This document shows, in pieces, positions 52,904 through 63,042 of a stretch of DNA of 64,000 nucleotides. Origin of the DNA: an uncultured Mycoplasmatota bacterium (lineage in GTDB: Bacteria > Bacillota_I > Bacilli_A > RF39 > UBA660); the NCBI GenBank assembly GCA_946402735.1, contig CAMIXH010000001.1, positions 1 to 64,000 of the forward strand, read 5' to 3'. The notes below the pieces were generated by a model. That model searched no databases and was not told where the DNA came from. It saw only the letters and a program-made list of their open reading frames with translations. The first letter of the stretch is position 1. Each line of letters starts with the position of its first letter. The position numbers and the translations under genes are program-made.

Positions 52904-54886
52904 ATGAATTTAAGTATAATTTTTTTATTAGTTATATTATCTTTGTTTTTGTTCGGTTTTATATATATAGAACCAATTTTAATGAAACACAAAGTTAAAA
53001 ATGATAATGAGTATGGCTCAGCAAGGTTTAGTACAGATAATGAGATAAAAAAGAATTTTAAAAAAGAAAAAGTAAGTAATATTAAAGAGGCAGGATTTCC
53101 TGTCTCTTTTAGTAAAGATTTGAAGACAATCTATTTTGATAGAGAAACACCTCATTATGTGTATTTAGGTTCAACTGGTTCAGGTAAATCAGTAACTGCT
53201 GTTATACCAACATGTACATTTATTTCAAGTGCAAAGAAAAAAAGGAGTGTTTTTATCACAGATCCAAAAGGTGAAATATATAATGCAACTTCAAAAATGT
53301 TTCAAGATAGAGGATATAAGATTCTCACTATTGATTTTAGACATCCAGAACTATCAAATAAGATTAATATATTAGAGCCAATTATTACTGAATATAAAGA
53401 ATATATGGAATATGAAAGACTAGCTGCTGAATCAAAAGAAGAAAAAGAAAAATTAGAATATAATAATTTATCTATGTCAGCTCTAGCTGAAACAAACAGA
53501 TTAATATCTTCACTAGCTACTATGGTAATGCAAGAAAAACATGAACAGAAAGATCCATTTTGGAATGAATCAGCTAAGAATTTGTTAGAAGGTCTTATTG
53601 GATTTTTTTTAGAAGAATTAAAATTAGGTAATATCAAAGAAGAACAAATTACAATGACTTCAATCAGAAAGTTTCAAAATAGTACAATGGAAACTGCTAA
53701 TAGTAAAAAATTTAAAGATTATATTAATAAGAGAGCATACGGAAGTAAATCTAAAGATGCTTTAGTTAGTATATTAAGTGCAAGTGATAATACTTATAAA
53801 TCTATAACAGCAGTATTTGGTCAAAAGATGAATATATTTGATGATATAAATGTAGCTAATGTTACATGTACTTCTGATTTCAAATTTAATGTTTTAGGAA
53901 GTGAACCTGTTGCATTATATGTTATTGTTCCAGATGAAGATAAGACTTATTTTACATTAGTAACAATTATAGTAGGATTACTATATAGAGATTTGGTAAA
54001 ATTAGCAAATAGTAATGATAACAAAAAATTACCATATGAGATAGATTTTATTTTAGATGAATTTGCAAACTGTCCACCTCTAGCTGATATTGAAGCAATT
54101 GTTTCTGTAGCTAGAAGTAGAGGAATGCATTTTCATTTTTTTATACAATCATTTTCTCAATTAGATAATGTTTATGGAAAAGAAGTTGCTCAAATTATAC
54201 TTGATAATTGTGGCTTAGTTTATTTAAAAACAAATACTCAAGAAACGGCTGAAGCAATATCTAAAAGGTTAGGTAAAAAAACTATTGAATCTAATAGTGT
54301 AAGACAATCGGTTTCTTTATTAAATTATAATGGTGATAGATCTACTAATTTAATTGGTAGAGATTTAATGACTCCAGAAGAAGTGAAACAACTTCATTAC
54401 AAAACAATTATATTTCCAATAATTGGATTTCCTATTTTTAGAGATACTATTTTATATAATAAGTTTTCTTGTTATAAATCTGGAGTAGTTGAAAGAACTA
54501 AGAACCCATTAAAAGATTTATCTAATACTTATTTTGTAGTTGAAAATATTAATCATAAAGTAGTTGAAAAAGGTAAATCTGATCCAAAAGAAATAAAGGA
54601 ATTTTATGAACAAATGGAATTAGATGATAAAGAAAAATTAAAACCAATTGAATTAGTTATTGAAAAAACATTTAAGAAAGATTTTGATATTAAATATAAC
54701 AAAGAAGCTAATCATAGAACACATATGACCGTTACACTTAATAGAAGATTAAAACAAGTAGAAAGATCAATATTACCTAATAAAATAAAAGCCGAACAAT
54801 ATCATATAGAAATAATTGAGAAAGAAGAAAAAACAATAATAAATATTTATAATGAAAAAAATGATTTAGAATTAAATATGAGATGA
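52904..54886 (+). CDS. VirD4/TraG-like type IV coupling protein
   Basis: VYLGSTGSGKSVTAVIPTCTF; LDEFANCPPLADIEAIVSVARSRGMHFHFFIQSFSQLDNVYG. Confidence 0.92.
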   Translation: MNLSIIFLLVILSLFLFGFIYIEPILMKHKVKNDNEYGSARFSTDNEIKKNFKKEKVSNIKEAGFPVSFSKDLKTIYFDRETPHYVYLGSTGSGKSVTAVIPTCTFISSAKKKRSVFITDPKGEIYNATSKMFQDRGYKILTIDFRHPELSNKINILEPIITEYKEYMEYERLAAESKEEKEKLEYNNLSMSALAETNRLISSLATMVMQEKHEQKDPFWNESAKNLLEGLIGFFLEELKLGNIKEEQITMTSIRKFQNSTMETANSKKFKDYINKRAYGSKSKDALVSILSASDNTYKSITAVFGQKMNIFDDINVANVTCTSDFKFNVLGSEPVALYVIVPDEDKTYFTLVTIIVGLLYRDLVKLANSNDNKKLPYEIDFILDEFANCPPLADIEAIVSVARSRGMHFHFFIQSFSQLDNVYGKEVAQIILDNCGLVYLKTNTQETAEAISKRLGKKTIESNSVRQSVSLLNYNGDRSTNLIGRDLMTPEEVKQLHYKTIIFPIIGFPIFRDTILYNKFSCYKSGVVERTKNPLKDLSNTYFVVENINHKVVEKGKSDPKEIKEFYEQMELDDKEKLKPIELVIEKTFKKDFDIKYNKEANHRTHMTVTLNRRLKQVERSILPNKIKAEQYHIEIIEKEEKTIINIYNEKNDLELNMR

Positions 54887-54917
54887 GGATAGTCGATGAG
54901 ATTATCCTCTTTTTTTA
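54885..54917 (+). terminator. Terminator after coupling protein
   Basis: gaggata...tatcctc + T run. Confidence 0.8.
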
Positions 54918-54949
54918 TGTTATAATATATTATGAGAGTAGGTGTTATT

Positions 54950-56416
54950 ATGGCTAAAGGTCCACGATTAAATAATATATCTAGAAATTTTACTACGAGA
55001 GATAGTTTGGGAATAGAAGGCGTAGCTACATCGATATCTGCTGAAATATGTCCAATAGTAAATACAGTTACACCTAGACCATTTTATTGGGCTTTTATTA
55101 CTTGGTGTTATTATGACTTCTATAATAATTGTGAGCCTAAAGATAGAAGCTCTGATAATGTATATAAATATGTTAAAATGCAGAATTATTTTTTAGCATT
55201 AGCCAGTGATATTAATAACACTGATGTTTCAAATGGATTCACAGGTGCAGACACTATTCGTTCGAGAGTAGATTTAAATCAAGATTTATTTTCATATGAT
55301 GATAAGTACTTGGTTACTGTATTAAGTAATATGGGATATTATCCAGCTGGATTATATACAATGGGATTTATTACGGATGTAGATCCTGAAACAATGGATA
55401 AGTTTAAATATCCACATTTAACTCCTGAAGGTAAGAAACTAGCCGAAGCGTTCGATAATATAATTAGTACCACAAGATATTATAAAGAATATAGAAGAAA
55501 AGTTACTGATATACCAAGAGATGTATTAATAGAACTAAATAACCAAATTAATATAAATTTAGATGGTTTTGATGATGTTAAAAAAATTCTTATAGAACAT
55601 TTATTTAATAAAGAGAGTCAAAAAAAATTGATTGAGTCTCATAACTATTTAAAGTTTATTTTTAAAGAATATAAACCTGAGAATATGAATACTGCTAAAT
55701 GTAGAGAATTATTTTACGACTATTTTTCTCCATATTCAGATAATAAGTATAGATATCCTGAAGAGTTAAAAGAAATTATTGATAGTTGGGAAATTGTCGT
55801 AGGAAGACAATATTTTACTTCTGGATTAGAAATGATATGGAAATATATGTTAGAAAACTTAAATAGTCCTAAGCTATATAAAGAATGGTTTAATGATTGT
55901 TTAAATAATTCTAAAATTGATTTTGAATTAACAGATAAACTTAGTTCAATTATTTCTTCATGCAATTATTCGTTTTCCGAAAGGGAAAACATGATAGCAG
56001 ATGCTAGAAGTAGAAGTAGTAATCACGAATTAAATATTGCAAATGGTATTAAGATAATTTTATCTGTATATAATAGATTTTATAATAGAAACGATTTCTC
56101 TAAAGATTGTAAAAATTATTATAATTATGGAATGGATAACAATTCTATTTCACTAAATGAATATTTTAAACTCGTAGAAGAATATAAAGATAAACCAATA
56201 GAAGAATTTATTAAGTATATAATGTATCACTATTTATTAAATCAACATTTGAATACTGCATTTGAAAAAATGTTACAAGGTAGAGATGGATACTATATAG
56301 AAAAAATAGAAAATGAATATTCAAGAAAAGAATATTTTGATTTAGACTTTCAAGGGATTAGAATGGTTCAATTAGCTATGGTAATGCAAGATTTAAATGT
56401 ATTGGAGGTTGAGTAA
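54950..56416 (+). CDS. Uncharacterised protein, possibly DUF6361-like (candidate defence component)
   Basis: GIEGVATSISAEICPIVNTVTPRPFYWAFITWCYYDF...YLLNQHLNTAFEKMLQGRDGYYIEKIENEY; own promoter TATAAT at 54921-54926; start after SD. Confidence 0.6.
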   Translation: MAKGPRLNNISRNFTTRDSLGIEGVATSISAEICPIVNTVTPRPFYWAFITWCYYDFYNNCEPKDRSSDNVYKYVKMQNYFLALASDINNTDVSNGFTGADTIRSRVDLNQDLFSYDDKYLVTVLSNMGYYPAGLYTMGFITDVDPETMDKFKYPHLTPEGKKLAEAFDNIISTTRYYKEYRRKVTDIPRDVLIELNNQININLDGFDDVKKILIEHLFNKESQKKLIESHNYLKFIFKEYKPENMNTAKCRELFYDYFSPYSDNKYRYPEELKEIIDSWEIVVGRQYFTSGLEMIWKYMLENLNSPKLYKEWFNDCLNNSKIDFELTDKLSSIISSCNYSFSERENMIADARSRSSNHELNIANGIKIILSVYNRFYNRNDFSKDCKNYYNYGMDNNSISLNEYFKLVEEYKDKPIEEFIKYIMYHYLLNQHLNTAFEKMLQGRDGYYIEKIENEYSRKEYFDLDFQGIRMVQLAMVMQDLNVLEVE

Positions 56417-56417
56417 T

Positions 56418-58955
56418 ATGTTTGATAGAAGAATAGTGGAAGAAATATCAAATAGTAAAGGTTATTCAATTGCTCTATTAACAACATTTAATTTTGAAAT
56501 TAGCTATTTTGAAAGAGCAGTTTTAAATGCGTTATATGATAAAAATATTAAGAATATTGAATTATTTGTAGATGCAGATGAACTTGAAAAAGCAGTATCA
56601 GAAAGTATAGATAATAATTTAAATAAAAAATATATTGCTAATCCAATTAGAATTAATTCAGCATTTCATCCTAAAGTTGTTTTATTATTTGGAGAAGAAA
56701 AAGCTAAATTAATTGTGGCTAGTGCAAATATTAAAACATCTGGATATACACTTAATAATGAAGTTTATAATGTATTTGAATATAATAAAGATTATCAAGA
56801 TAATTTAAATTTAATTAATGATGCAATTAGTTTCTTTGAAAGATTAAATAGTATGTCTTATTATCAAGATGAAAAGATATTTAATAGAATTAATGATTTG
56901 ATTTATAGACACAGAAGAATAGATAATAATGATGTTAAATTAATTCAAAACTTAGATAAATCAGTTTTAGAGCAATTAAAAGAAATTATTACAGATAAAG
57001 TAGAATCAATTGATATTGCTGTTCCATACTATGACAATGAATTATTAGGATATAAAGATTTATCAGAAACATTTGATTGCAAAAATATTAACTTATATTT
57101 GCAAAACGGATTAAGTACATTCCCAGTAGATTATAATATTAATAATGGGATTGTGAATGCAGATAATATATATACATATTTGAAACTTAAAAGTAATGGT
57201 AAGAAAAACTTTTATCATGGAAAAGTGTTTAGAATTAATACAAATAATAAATCATTCATTCTATATGGTAGTTCTAACTGTACTATGAGTGCTTTATCAA
57301 AAACATATCATAATGGTGGTAATATTGAATGTAATATTCTAGAGGAAGGAATTAAGTCTGATTTTGATTATTTCTTTGATAACTTTGAGATTGAATCATT
57401 TGATGAACTAACTTGCAATATTATTGAATATGAGCCACAGGAAAAGAAAAATTTCAGTTTTAAATATGGGATAAAGAAAGATGAAGTAAAACTATATCTA
57501 TCATACAAAGATAAGAAAGATAATATTAAGATTCAAATAGGAGAAAAAGAATTATCGTATGAATATTATGAAAATGAACTAGTAATATTATTAGATAAAC
57601 TAACATCTGACGAAATTAATAATATTTTTGATTTAAAAATAACAGTTGGAGATAATCAAGAGTTTATTAGGTGTTGGTATTTTGATATTGATACTATAGA
57701 AAATTATAGAAATGCTGAGAGAACATCATCTTTTGAAGATATTAATGTTGATGAAGATATGGAAAAATATCGTGAACATATGGAATTAATTGTAAGAACA
57801 TTAGCTTTAACTAAAGATGAATATTCAGAACAAATGAAGTTACAAAAAATGCTAAATAAAAAATCTAATTTAGAGAATCAAGAAGATTTAGATGAAGATG
57901 AGATAGATGATAACTTTATTATTGATAAAGATATACCAGATGAATATATAAGAAAAAATAAAGATTTTACAAATGCATATATTAAATCTAGATTATTCTC
58001 AGATCGTTTCTTTAAAGGTTTAAAACTAAAAGGAAGTAGTAGTGGTTCTTCTTCAATTCATACAGATAATAAACCAAGTGAAAGTGAAAAAAAGAAAAGA
58101 CCAGCTACACCTGCAGAAAAAAGATTTGAAAGATTTATTAAGAGTAGAGTAAAAGGAATACTTAGAGATGAGTATATAGAACTTGTAGATTATGAACATT
58201 ATAAAAATAGTATTGGAGTTATTCTTGATGTAATTAATGAATACAAATATAAAGAACAAGTTGAAGATATATTTGAAGATAAGTATGTAATAGAAATATC
58301 ATTAGATTTAATTAATAGACTTCTAGAAAAGGAATCAATGAATCATGAACAAGATGAAAAAGATACAACGATTATTCTTACATTTATAGCAGTTATAGAA
58401 AATCATATGTTAAATAATTCTGAAGAAAATAAAGATTATAAAGTTGAGTTGCTAAATAAGGAAATTATAAAACAACTTAATCAATTATTTAATATTAGAG
58501 AGAGTTTTGAAGAATTATTAGAATATGCAGTTAATAATATAAATCAAAAAATTGGAAATATAGATTATGATACTGCTAAAAACTATATTGAATCTTTATT
58601 TGGATATAGAACTAATGAACAATTACTAGATGTTATTAAACATGAATATGGAGAAGATTCTAAAATTGAGATTAACGATAATAATGTTAAAATAGAAACA
58701 TCAACTGATAATATCACTAAATATTTAAAATTAAATGATCTCCCAATTATAGAAATAAGAAAATACTATAAAAACAATAATGCCAGATTAGATAATATAA
58801 ATATAATAATTAAAAATCTAAAAAATGATTATCCAAGTACTGCTGATCCAATAAATATTCTAGAATATATTCTTAATGAAGAAACTAGAAAATATTATCA
58901 AAAAATTACAAGAAAATCCGGAATAGAAGACAAAATAAAAGAAATCAAGATTTAA
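56418..58955 (+). CDS. Phospholipase D-like (HKD-variant) protein, candidate defence nuclease
   Basis: FHPKVVLLFGEEKAKLIVASANIKTSGY and FYHGKVFRINTNNKSFILYGSSNCTMSAL (two HxK...S/GSxN motifs); long acidic/helical C-terminal half; SD ggaggttgag. Confidence 0.75.
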   Translation: MFDRRIVEEISNSKGYSIALLTTFNFEISYFERAVLNALYDKNIKNIELFVDADELEKAVSESIDNNLNKKYIANPIRINSAFHPKVVLLFGEEKAKLIVASANIKTSGYTLNNEVYNVFEYNKDYQDNLNLINDAISFFERLNSMSYYQDEKIFNRINDLIYRHRRIDNNDVKLIQNLDKSVLEQLKEIITDKVESIDIAVPYYDNELLGYKDLSETFDCKNINLYLQNGLSTFPVDYNINNGIVNADNIYTYLKLKSNGKKNFYHGKVFRINTNNKSFILYGSSNCTMSALSKTYHNGGNIECNILEEGIKSDFDYFFDNFEIESFDELTCNIIEYEPQEKKNFSFKYGIKKDEVKLYLSYKDKKDNIKIQIGEKELSYEYYENELVILLDKLTSDEINNIFDLKITVGDNQEFIRCWYFDIDTIENYRNAERTSSFEDINVDEDMEKYREHMELIVRTLALTKDEYSEQMKLQKMLNKKSNLENQEDLDEDEIDDNFIIDKDIPDEYIRKNKDFTNAYIKSRLFSDRFFKGLKLKGSSSGSSSIHTDNKPSESEKKKRPATPAEKRFERFIKSRVKGILRDEYIELVDYEHYKNSIGVILDVINEYKYKEQVEDIFEDKYVIEISLDLINRLLEKESMNHEQDEKDTTIILTFIAVIENHMLNNSEENKDYKVELLNKEIIKQLNQLFNIRESFEELLEYAVNNINQKIGNIDYDTAKNYIESLFGYRTNEQLLDVIKHEYGEDSKIEINDNNVKIETSTDNITKYLKLNDLPIIEIRKYYKNNNARLDNINIIIKNLKNDYPSTADPINILEYILNEETRKYYQKITRKSGIEDKIKEIKI

Positions 58956-58956
58956 T

Positions 58957-58987
58957 AGAAGATAAATAAAATTATCTTCTTTTTTTT
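58957..58987 (+). terminator. Terminator after PLD-like gene
   Basis: agaagataa...ttatcttct + T8. Confidence 0.85.
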
Positions 58988-58990
58988 GTT

Positions 58991-59022
58991 TATAACAAAC
59001 ACGAAAGATTTTATGGTATAAT
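58991..59022 (+). promoter_or_regulatory. Operator-like motif tataacaaacacgaaag plus -10 TATAAT (59017-59022)
   Basis: The same 17-mer recurs at 63365-63381 in the XRE promoter region. Confidence 0.65.
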
Positions 59023-59039
59023 ATTTCAGGAGGGATACT

Positions 59040-59258
59040 ATGATTTCTAAATTAATATATTTATATCACAAGAAAAATAGATATCTTCAATCTTATATAC
59101 AAGATTTAATTGCTGACAAAACTGACTTTGAACCTCATAAAATAAAACTTGAAATATCATCAAAAGAAAATAATTCTCAAGAGTTTAACCACTTTATTTT
59201 TAGCTATAATGGATTGAGATATGATTTACTTGATGATGAATTAAAAATAATAGGATAA
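59040..59258 (+). CDS. Small uncharacterised protein at head of R-M locus
   Basis: 72-aa ORF with SD caggagg, dedicated promoter and terminator (aaagaacaa/ttgttcttt 59257-59280). Confidence 0.55.
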   Translation: MISKLIYLYHKKNRYLQSYIQDLIADKTDFEPHKIKLEISSKENNSQEFNHFIFSYNGLRYDLLDDELKIIG

Positions 59259-59401
59259 AGAACAATTAAATTTGTTCTTTTTTCTTTCGTAATTGTACAA
59301 AAAATTGACATTTTTATGTTATAATTATAAATGAGTGAAAATATGAGGTAGTTATAAATTATAGTTTACCTTTTAATTCATTTAATGGGGAGGAAAAATT
59401 A

Positions 59402-60199
59402 ATGGGTAGCAATATTTATAGTAGTAAAAATAAGTTGAACGATTTAACTGGTTCTGAATGGAAGTTTTCAACTAAATCAGTTATTAATAAAGCATATCCA
59501 ATAAATATGCAACATAAATTAAGATCTCAACATGGAGGACAAAAACCACCACAATTATGTGAAGATATTATAAAAATCTTTACTAAAAAAGGTATGATAG
59601 TTTTAGATCCATTCATGGGTGTCGGTGGTTCCTTATTAGGAGCTTCATTATGTGATAGAAAGGCTATAGGAATTGATATCACTGAAAAATGGATAGATAT
59701 TTATAAACAAGTATCGGAACTAGAGAAACTAGAAATTCAGCAAACATATTGTGGCGATTCATTTAAAGTTTTGAATAAAATCGAAGATGAAAGTGTTGAT
59801 TTCATTTTAACCGATGTTCCTTATTGGAATATGGATGCATTAGAAAAAACAAGAAACAAAACAGTAAAACAATCTAAACTGAACAATTTTGAAAATAACT
59901 CTGAAGGTCAATCAAAAAAAGATTGGCTAAATAATATGAAAAAGATATTAGGAAAAGCATCTAAAAAACTTAAAAAAGGCAAATATATGGCAGTTTTTAT
60001 AGGAGATATGTATAGAGATAGTGAATATCATTGTTTATCAGGAGAACTTGCATTGAAATTGTCAGAAATTGATGGATTAACAATGAAGGCAAATTTAATT
60101 TGGGAGGATAATAGCAAGTCATTACATGTCTTTGGGTATCCAGCTGCATATGTTCCATCAATGATTCATCAAAATATTTTAATATTTAGGAGGGATTAA
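59402..60199 (+). CDS. DNA N4/N6 methyltransferase with DVPY-type catalytic motif
   Basis: IVLDPFMGVGGSLLGASLCDRKAIGIDI (AdoMet motif) and ILTDVPYWN (motif IV variant). Confidence 0.85.
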   Translation: MGSNIYSSKNKLNDLTGSEWKFSTKSVINKAYPINMQHKLRSQHGGQKPPQLCEDIIKIFTKKGMIVLDPFMGVGGSLLGASLCDRKAIGIDITEKWIDIYKQVSELEKLEIQQTYCGDSFKVLNKIEDESVDFILTDVPYWNMDALEKTRNKTVKQSKLNNFENNSEGQSKKDWLNNMKKILGKASKKLKKGKYMAVFIGDMYRDSEYHCLSGELALKLSEIDGLTMKANLIWEDNSKSLHVFGYPAAYVPSMIHQNILIFRRD

Positions 60200-60200
60200 T

Positions 60201-62000
60201 ATGAGATTAAAAAGCAAATACAATTTCAAAAAATTTGATTTAAATGTTAAAAATAAATTTATTGTATATGGAGATAATCTTGAAGAGTCTACTCAAATTA
60301 TTAAATGGCTTTATGATTTCAATTCCGATAGAATGAAATTTATTGGAATGGAATATGCATCTTTATCTGAATATATATACAAATATTCAATAAATAATGA
60401 AATGTATTATTTTGTAGCAAAAGCATATTATAGAAATGGAAAATTACCTTATGATGTAAGACATGTTATTAAGGAATTAGATAAACCAGATGCAGTTATA
60501 TATTCAGAAGATGATGAAAAAGTTTTAATGGGATTCGAAACTACATCTACTACTATGGCAGGTAATGCAACATGGCAGAGAACAGGAAGAATTATCAATT
60601 TCTTAGAAATGGGAATTCCTTTTGGATTTTTAGCTTATTTTAGCAAAAATGACAAGTCTGATACTAATGTAAATAAAAAGCCGAGAATTCCAGGTGCATT
60701 ATTTGTGCTATTATTTAATTTACTTTCTTTAAAATATCACACACCTGCATTAGTTGGATTCTTTGAACACCCAGATAAAGCACAAAATAGAGATGCACTA
60801 AATCCAAATGATGATTGGAGAGAAGCAATCTTCAAATATTTATTATCATTAATATTAAAAGAAAATGGAGAAGAACACTTAGAAAAATGTTATTCAAATA
60901 TGAAGAATTATTATTTTAGTTCTGACAAAATAAAATCAACATTAAGTGAATTTGGTTCAACAACACTTGATTACATGAAAGATAGTAATTTTTCAAAAAA
61001 TATTATTGATGACATGAAGAATAAGAATAATGTTCCATTTTATGATAAAAGTAAATTATTATTTGATTGGACACCAAAAAAGATTACTGAAAAAGTTCAC
61101 GAACTATTTCCCAATATTAAGTTTTATCAAATATCAAAAAATTGCAAAGCAGGAATAACATTTCAAACAGAAGAATTAATAGATATATTAAATAAAAATA
61201 AAAAGGTATATGTAGAAGATAACTTTAAAAATATACATGCACCTACTGTTGTAATACCAATAAAATTAACAAAACTTGATAATAAGACAGGAAATATTGT
61301 TCCGACAGATGATCCATACAATGGTGAAATTCCAGCTTTTGCAAATCTATATTTACAATCATTTCCTAATGCAAATGTAATGTTATTGTTGTGTGATCAT
61401 ACTAATAAAAATGAATATAATGTTGAAGGAGCTAAAGGAAGAAAAGTATATAAATCAATTGATAAATATGCTGACGTTGTTGCAGATATGGATCTTAATT
61501 TATTTAGTAGAGAATCCGAAGGCTCAAGAATTGAAAACAAGAGTAAATATGAAAATCAATTTACAACAGAAGATGATGTTACTTCTTTCTTTGGAACTGT
61601 TTTATTGAATGAAGGAATTGTTCCATCATTTATTAATCCACCTTGTGGAAGTTGGTCTGATATTCATTTATATCCTACAGATAAATACTATTATTATAAT
61701 AGAAATGATGATAGGGGAGATATTGCATTCTTTGATCCAGATGATGAAACATATTACTTTGGTGAAAGTAAAAAAGACTATAGAACATTAGCATTAACAA
61801 TGGAAGAAGAGTATAGAAAGACAATGAATTTATCGCAAATTGTTTTAAACGAATTGGATAATAAGTATCAAACAAGATTATTTGCAATTTTTAAAGGGAA
61901 TAAAGATGAAGCTAAAAAAGTATTAGATAATTCTAAGTTTGATTTTGTTGTAACAGTAGATGATACTGATGAAGTTACTCTAGAGGTCGTAGAAAGATAA
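60201..62000 (+). CDS. Candidate type II restriction endonuclease (PD-(D/E)xK-like)
   Basis: Between two MTases; DDRGDIAFFDPDDETYYFGESKKDY gives D...ExK near the C terminus. Confidence 0.65.
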   Translation: MRLKSKYNFKKFDLNVKNKFIVYGDNLEESTQIIKWLYDFNSDRMKFIGMEYASLSEYIYKYSINNEMYYFVAKAYYRNGKLPYDVRHVIKELDKPDAVIYSEDDEKVLMGFETTSTTMAGNATWQRTGRIINFLEMGIPFGFLAYFSKNDKSDTNVNKKPRIPGALFVLLFNLLSLKYHTPALVGFFEHPDKAQNRDALNPNDDWREAIFKYLLSLILKENGEEHLEKCYSNMKNYYFSSDKIKSTLSEFGSTTLDYMKDSNFSKNIIDDMKNKNNVPFYDKSKLLFDWTPKKITEKVHELFPNIKFYQISKNCKAGITFQTEELIDILNKNKKVYVEDNFKNIHAPTVVIPIKLTKLDNKTGNIVPTDDPYNGEIPAFANLYLQSFPNANVMLLLCDHTNKNEYNVEGAKGRKVYKSIDKYADVVADMDLNLFSRESEGSRIENKSKYENQFTTEDDVTSFFGTVLLNEGIVPSFINPPCGSWSDIHLYPTDKYYYYNRNDDRGDIAFFDPDDETYYFGESKKDYRTLALTMEEEYRKTMNLSQIVLNELDNKYQTRLFAIFKGNKDEAKKVLDNSKFDFVVTVDDTDEVTLEVVER

Positions 62001-63022
62001 TGAAATATATAGGGAATAAAACCAGAGTTATTGATTTCATAGAGCAATCATTAAAAGATGCTAATATAGACTACTCAAATAAGACAGTTATAGATTTATT
62101 TGCTGGAACAGGAAGTGTTAGTTCATTCTTTTTAGAAAACAAATCAACAGTTTATTCTTGTGATAATATGTTTTACAGTATTTGCGAGCAATATAGAACT
62201 AATTATTATACAGAAGAGCCAACTTTCGAAGAGTTAAAAGAACTTATAGATGATATATCTTTAGATGGAGTCTTAGAATATTTAAATAATGTTAAACCCA
62301 AAAAAGGTTATTTCTTTAATAATTATGCACCAGATGGAAGTGAACATAGACAATATTTTTCAAATGAGAATGCAATGAAATTAGATGCAATTCGAGAAAA
62401 AATTAGCAAATGGGAAAAATTTTTGCCTTATGAAAAAAAATGTTTCTTGCTTGGCATACTAATGTGTGCAGCTGATAGAGTTTCAAACACATCTGGAACA
62501 TACGGAGCATATTTAAAAATATGGAGATCAATGGCTCTTAAGGATTTAATACTAGAAAAGCCAAAGTTTTATAAGCATCAATTTAACTATATCGAATTGG
62601 ATGATGTATTGAATTGTGTTTCCAAACACAAAAATGTAGATATCATATATATGGATCCACCATATAACAAAAGACAATATGCAAGTAATTTTCATGTTTT
62701 AGAAAATATTGTTGTATATGATAAGCAAGAATTGAAAGGCAAAACTGGATTAAGAGAATATACTAATCAAAAATCTGATTATTGCATCAAAAATAAAGTA
62801 AAAAAATCATTTGAAGAATTGGTTAATAACATGGATGCAAATGTTCTTGTAATGAGTTATAGCACCGAAGGGTTGTTATCTGAAAAAGAAATACTAGAAG
62901 TCTTAGAAAAAAAAGGAAAGACAACGGTATATAGATATGATTATAGGCGTTTTAAAACAAATGCTTGGACAGAAGGAAATACGAGTTTACAAGAGTTGTT
63001 ATTTATATGCAAAATAAAATAG
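62000..63022 (+). CDS. D12-class adenine-specific DNA methyltransferase
   Basis: MKYIGNKTRVIDFIEQ...VIDLFAGTGSVSSFFLE...IIYMDPPYNKRQYASNFHVLENI. Confidence 0.92.
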   Translation: MKYIGNKTRVIDFIEQSLKDANIDYSNKTVIDLFAGTGSVSSFFLENKSTVYSCDNMFYSICEQYRTNYYTEEPTFEELKELIDDISLDGVLEYLNNVKPKKGYFFNNYAPDGSEHRQYFSNENAMKLDAIREKISKWEKFLPYEKKCFLLGILMCAADRVSNTSGTYGAYLKIWRSMALKDLILEKPKFYKHQFNYIELDDVLNCVSKHKNVDIIYMDPPYNKRQYASNFHVLENIVVYDKQELKGKTGLREYTNQKSDYCIKNKVKKSFEELVNNMDANVLVMSYSTEGLLSEKEILEVLEKKGKTTVYRYDYRRFKTNAWTEGNTSLQELLFICKIK

Positions 63023-63042
63023 GATTTAATCCTATTTTTTTT
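63016..63042. terminator. Bidirectional terminator between convergent MTase and XRE genes
   Basis: aaaataggat-tta-atcctatttt. Confidence 0.75.

Noticed and set aside
61393-61887. Small ORFs overlapping the candidate nuclease
   Set aside because: Alternate-frame shadows inside a long supported CDS
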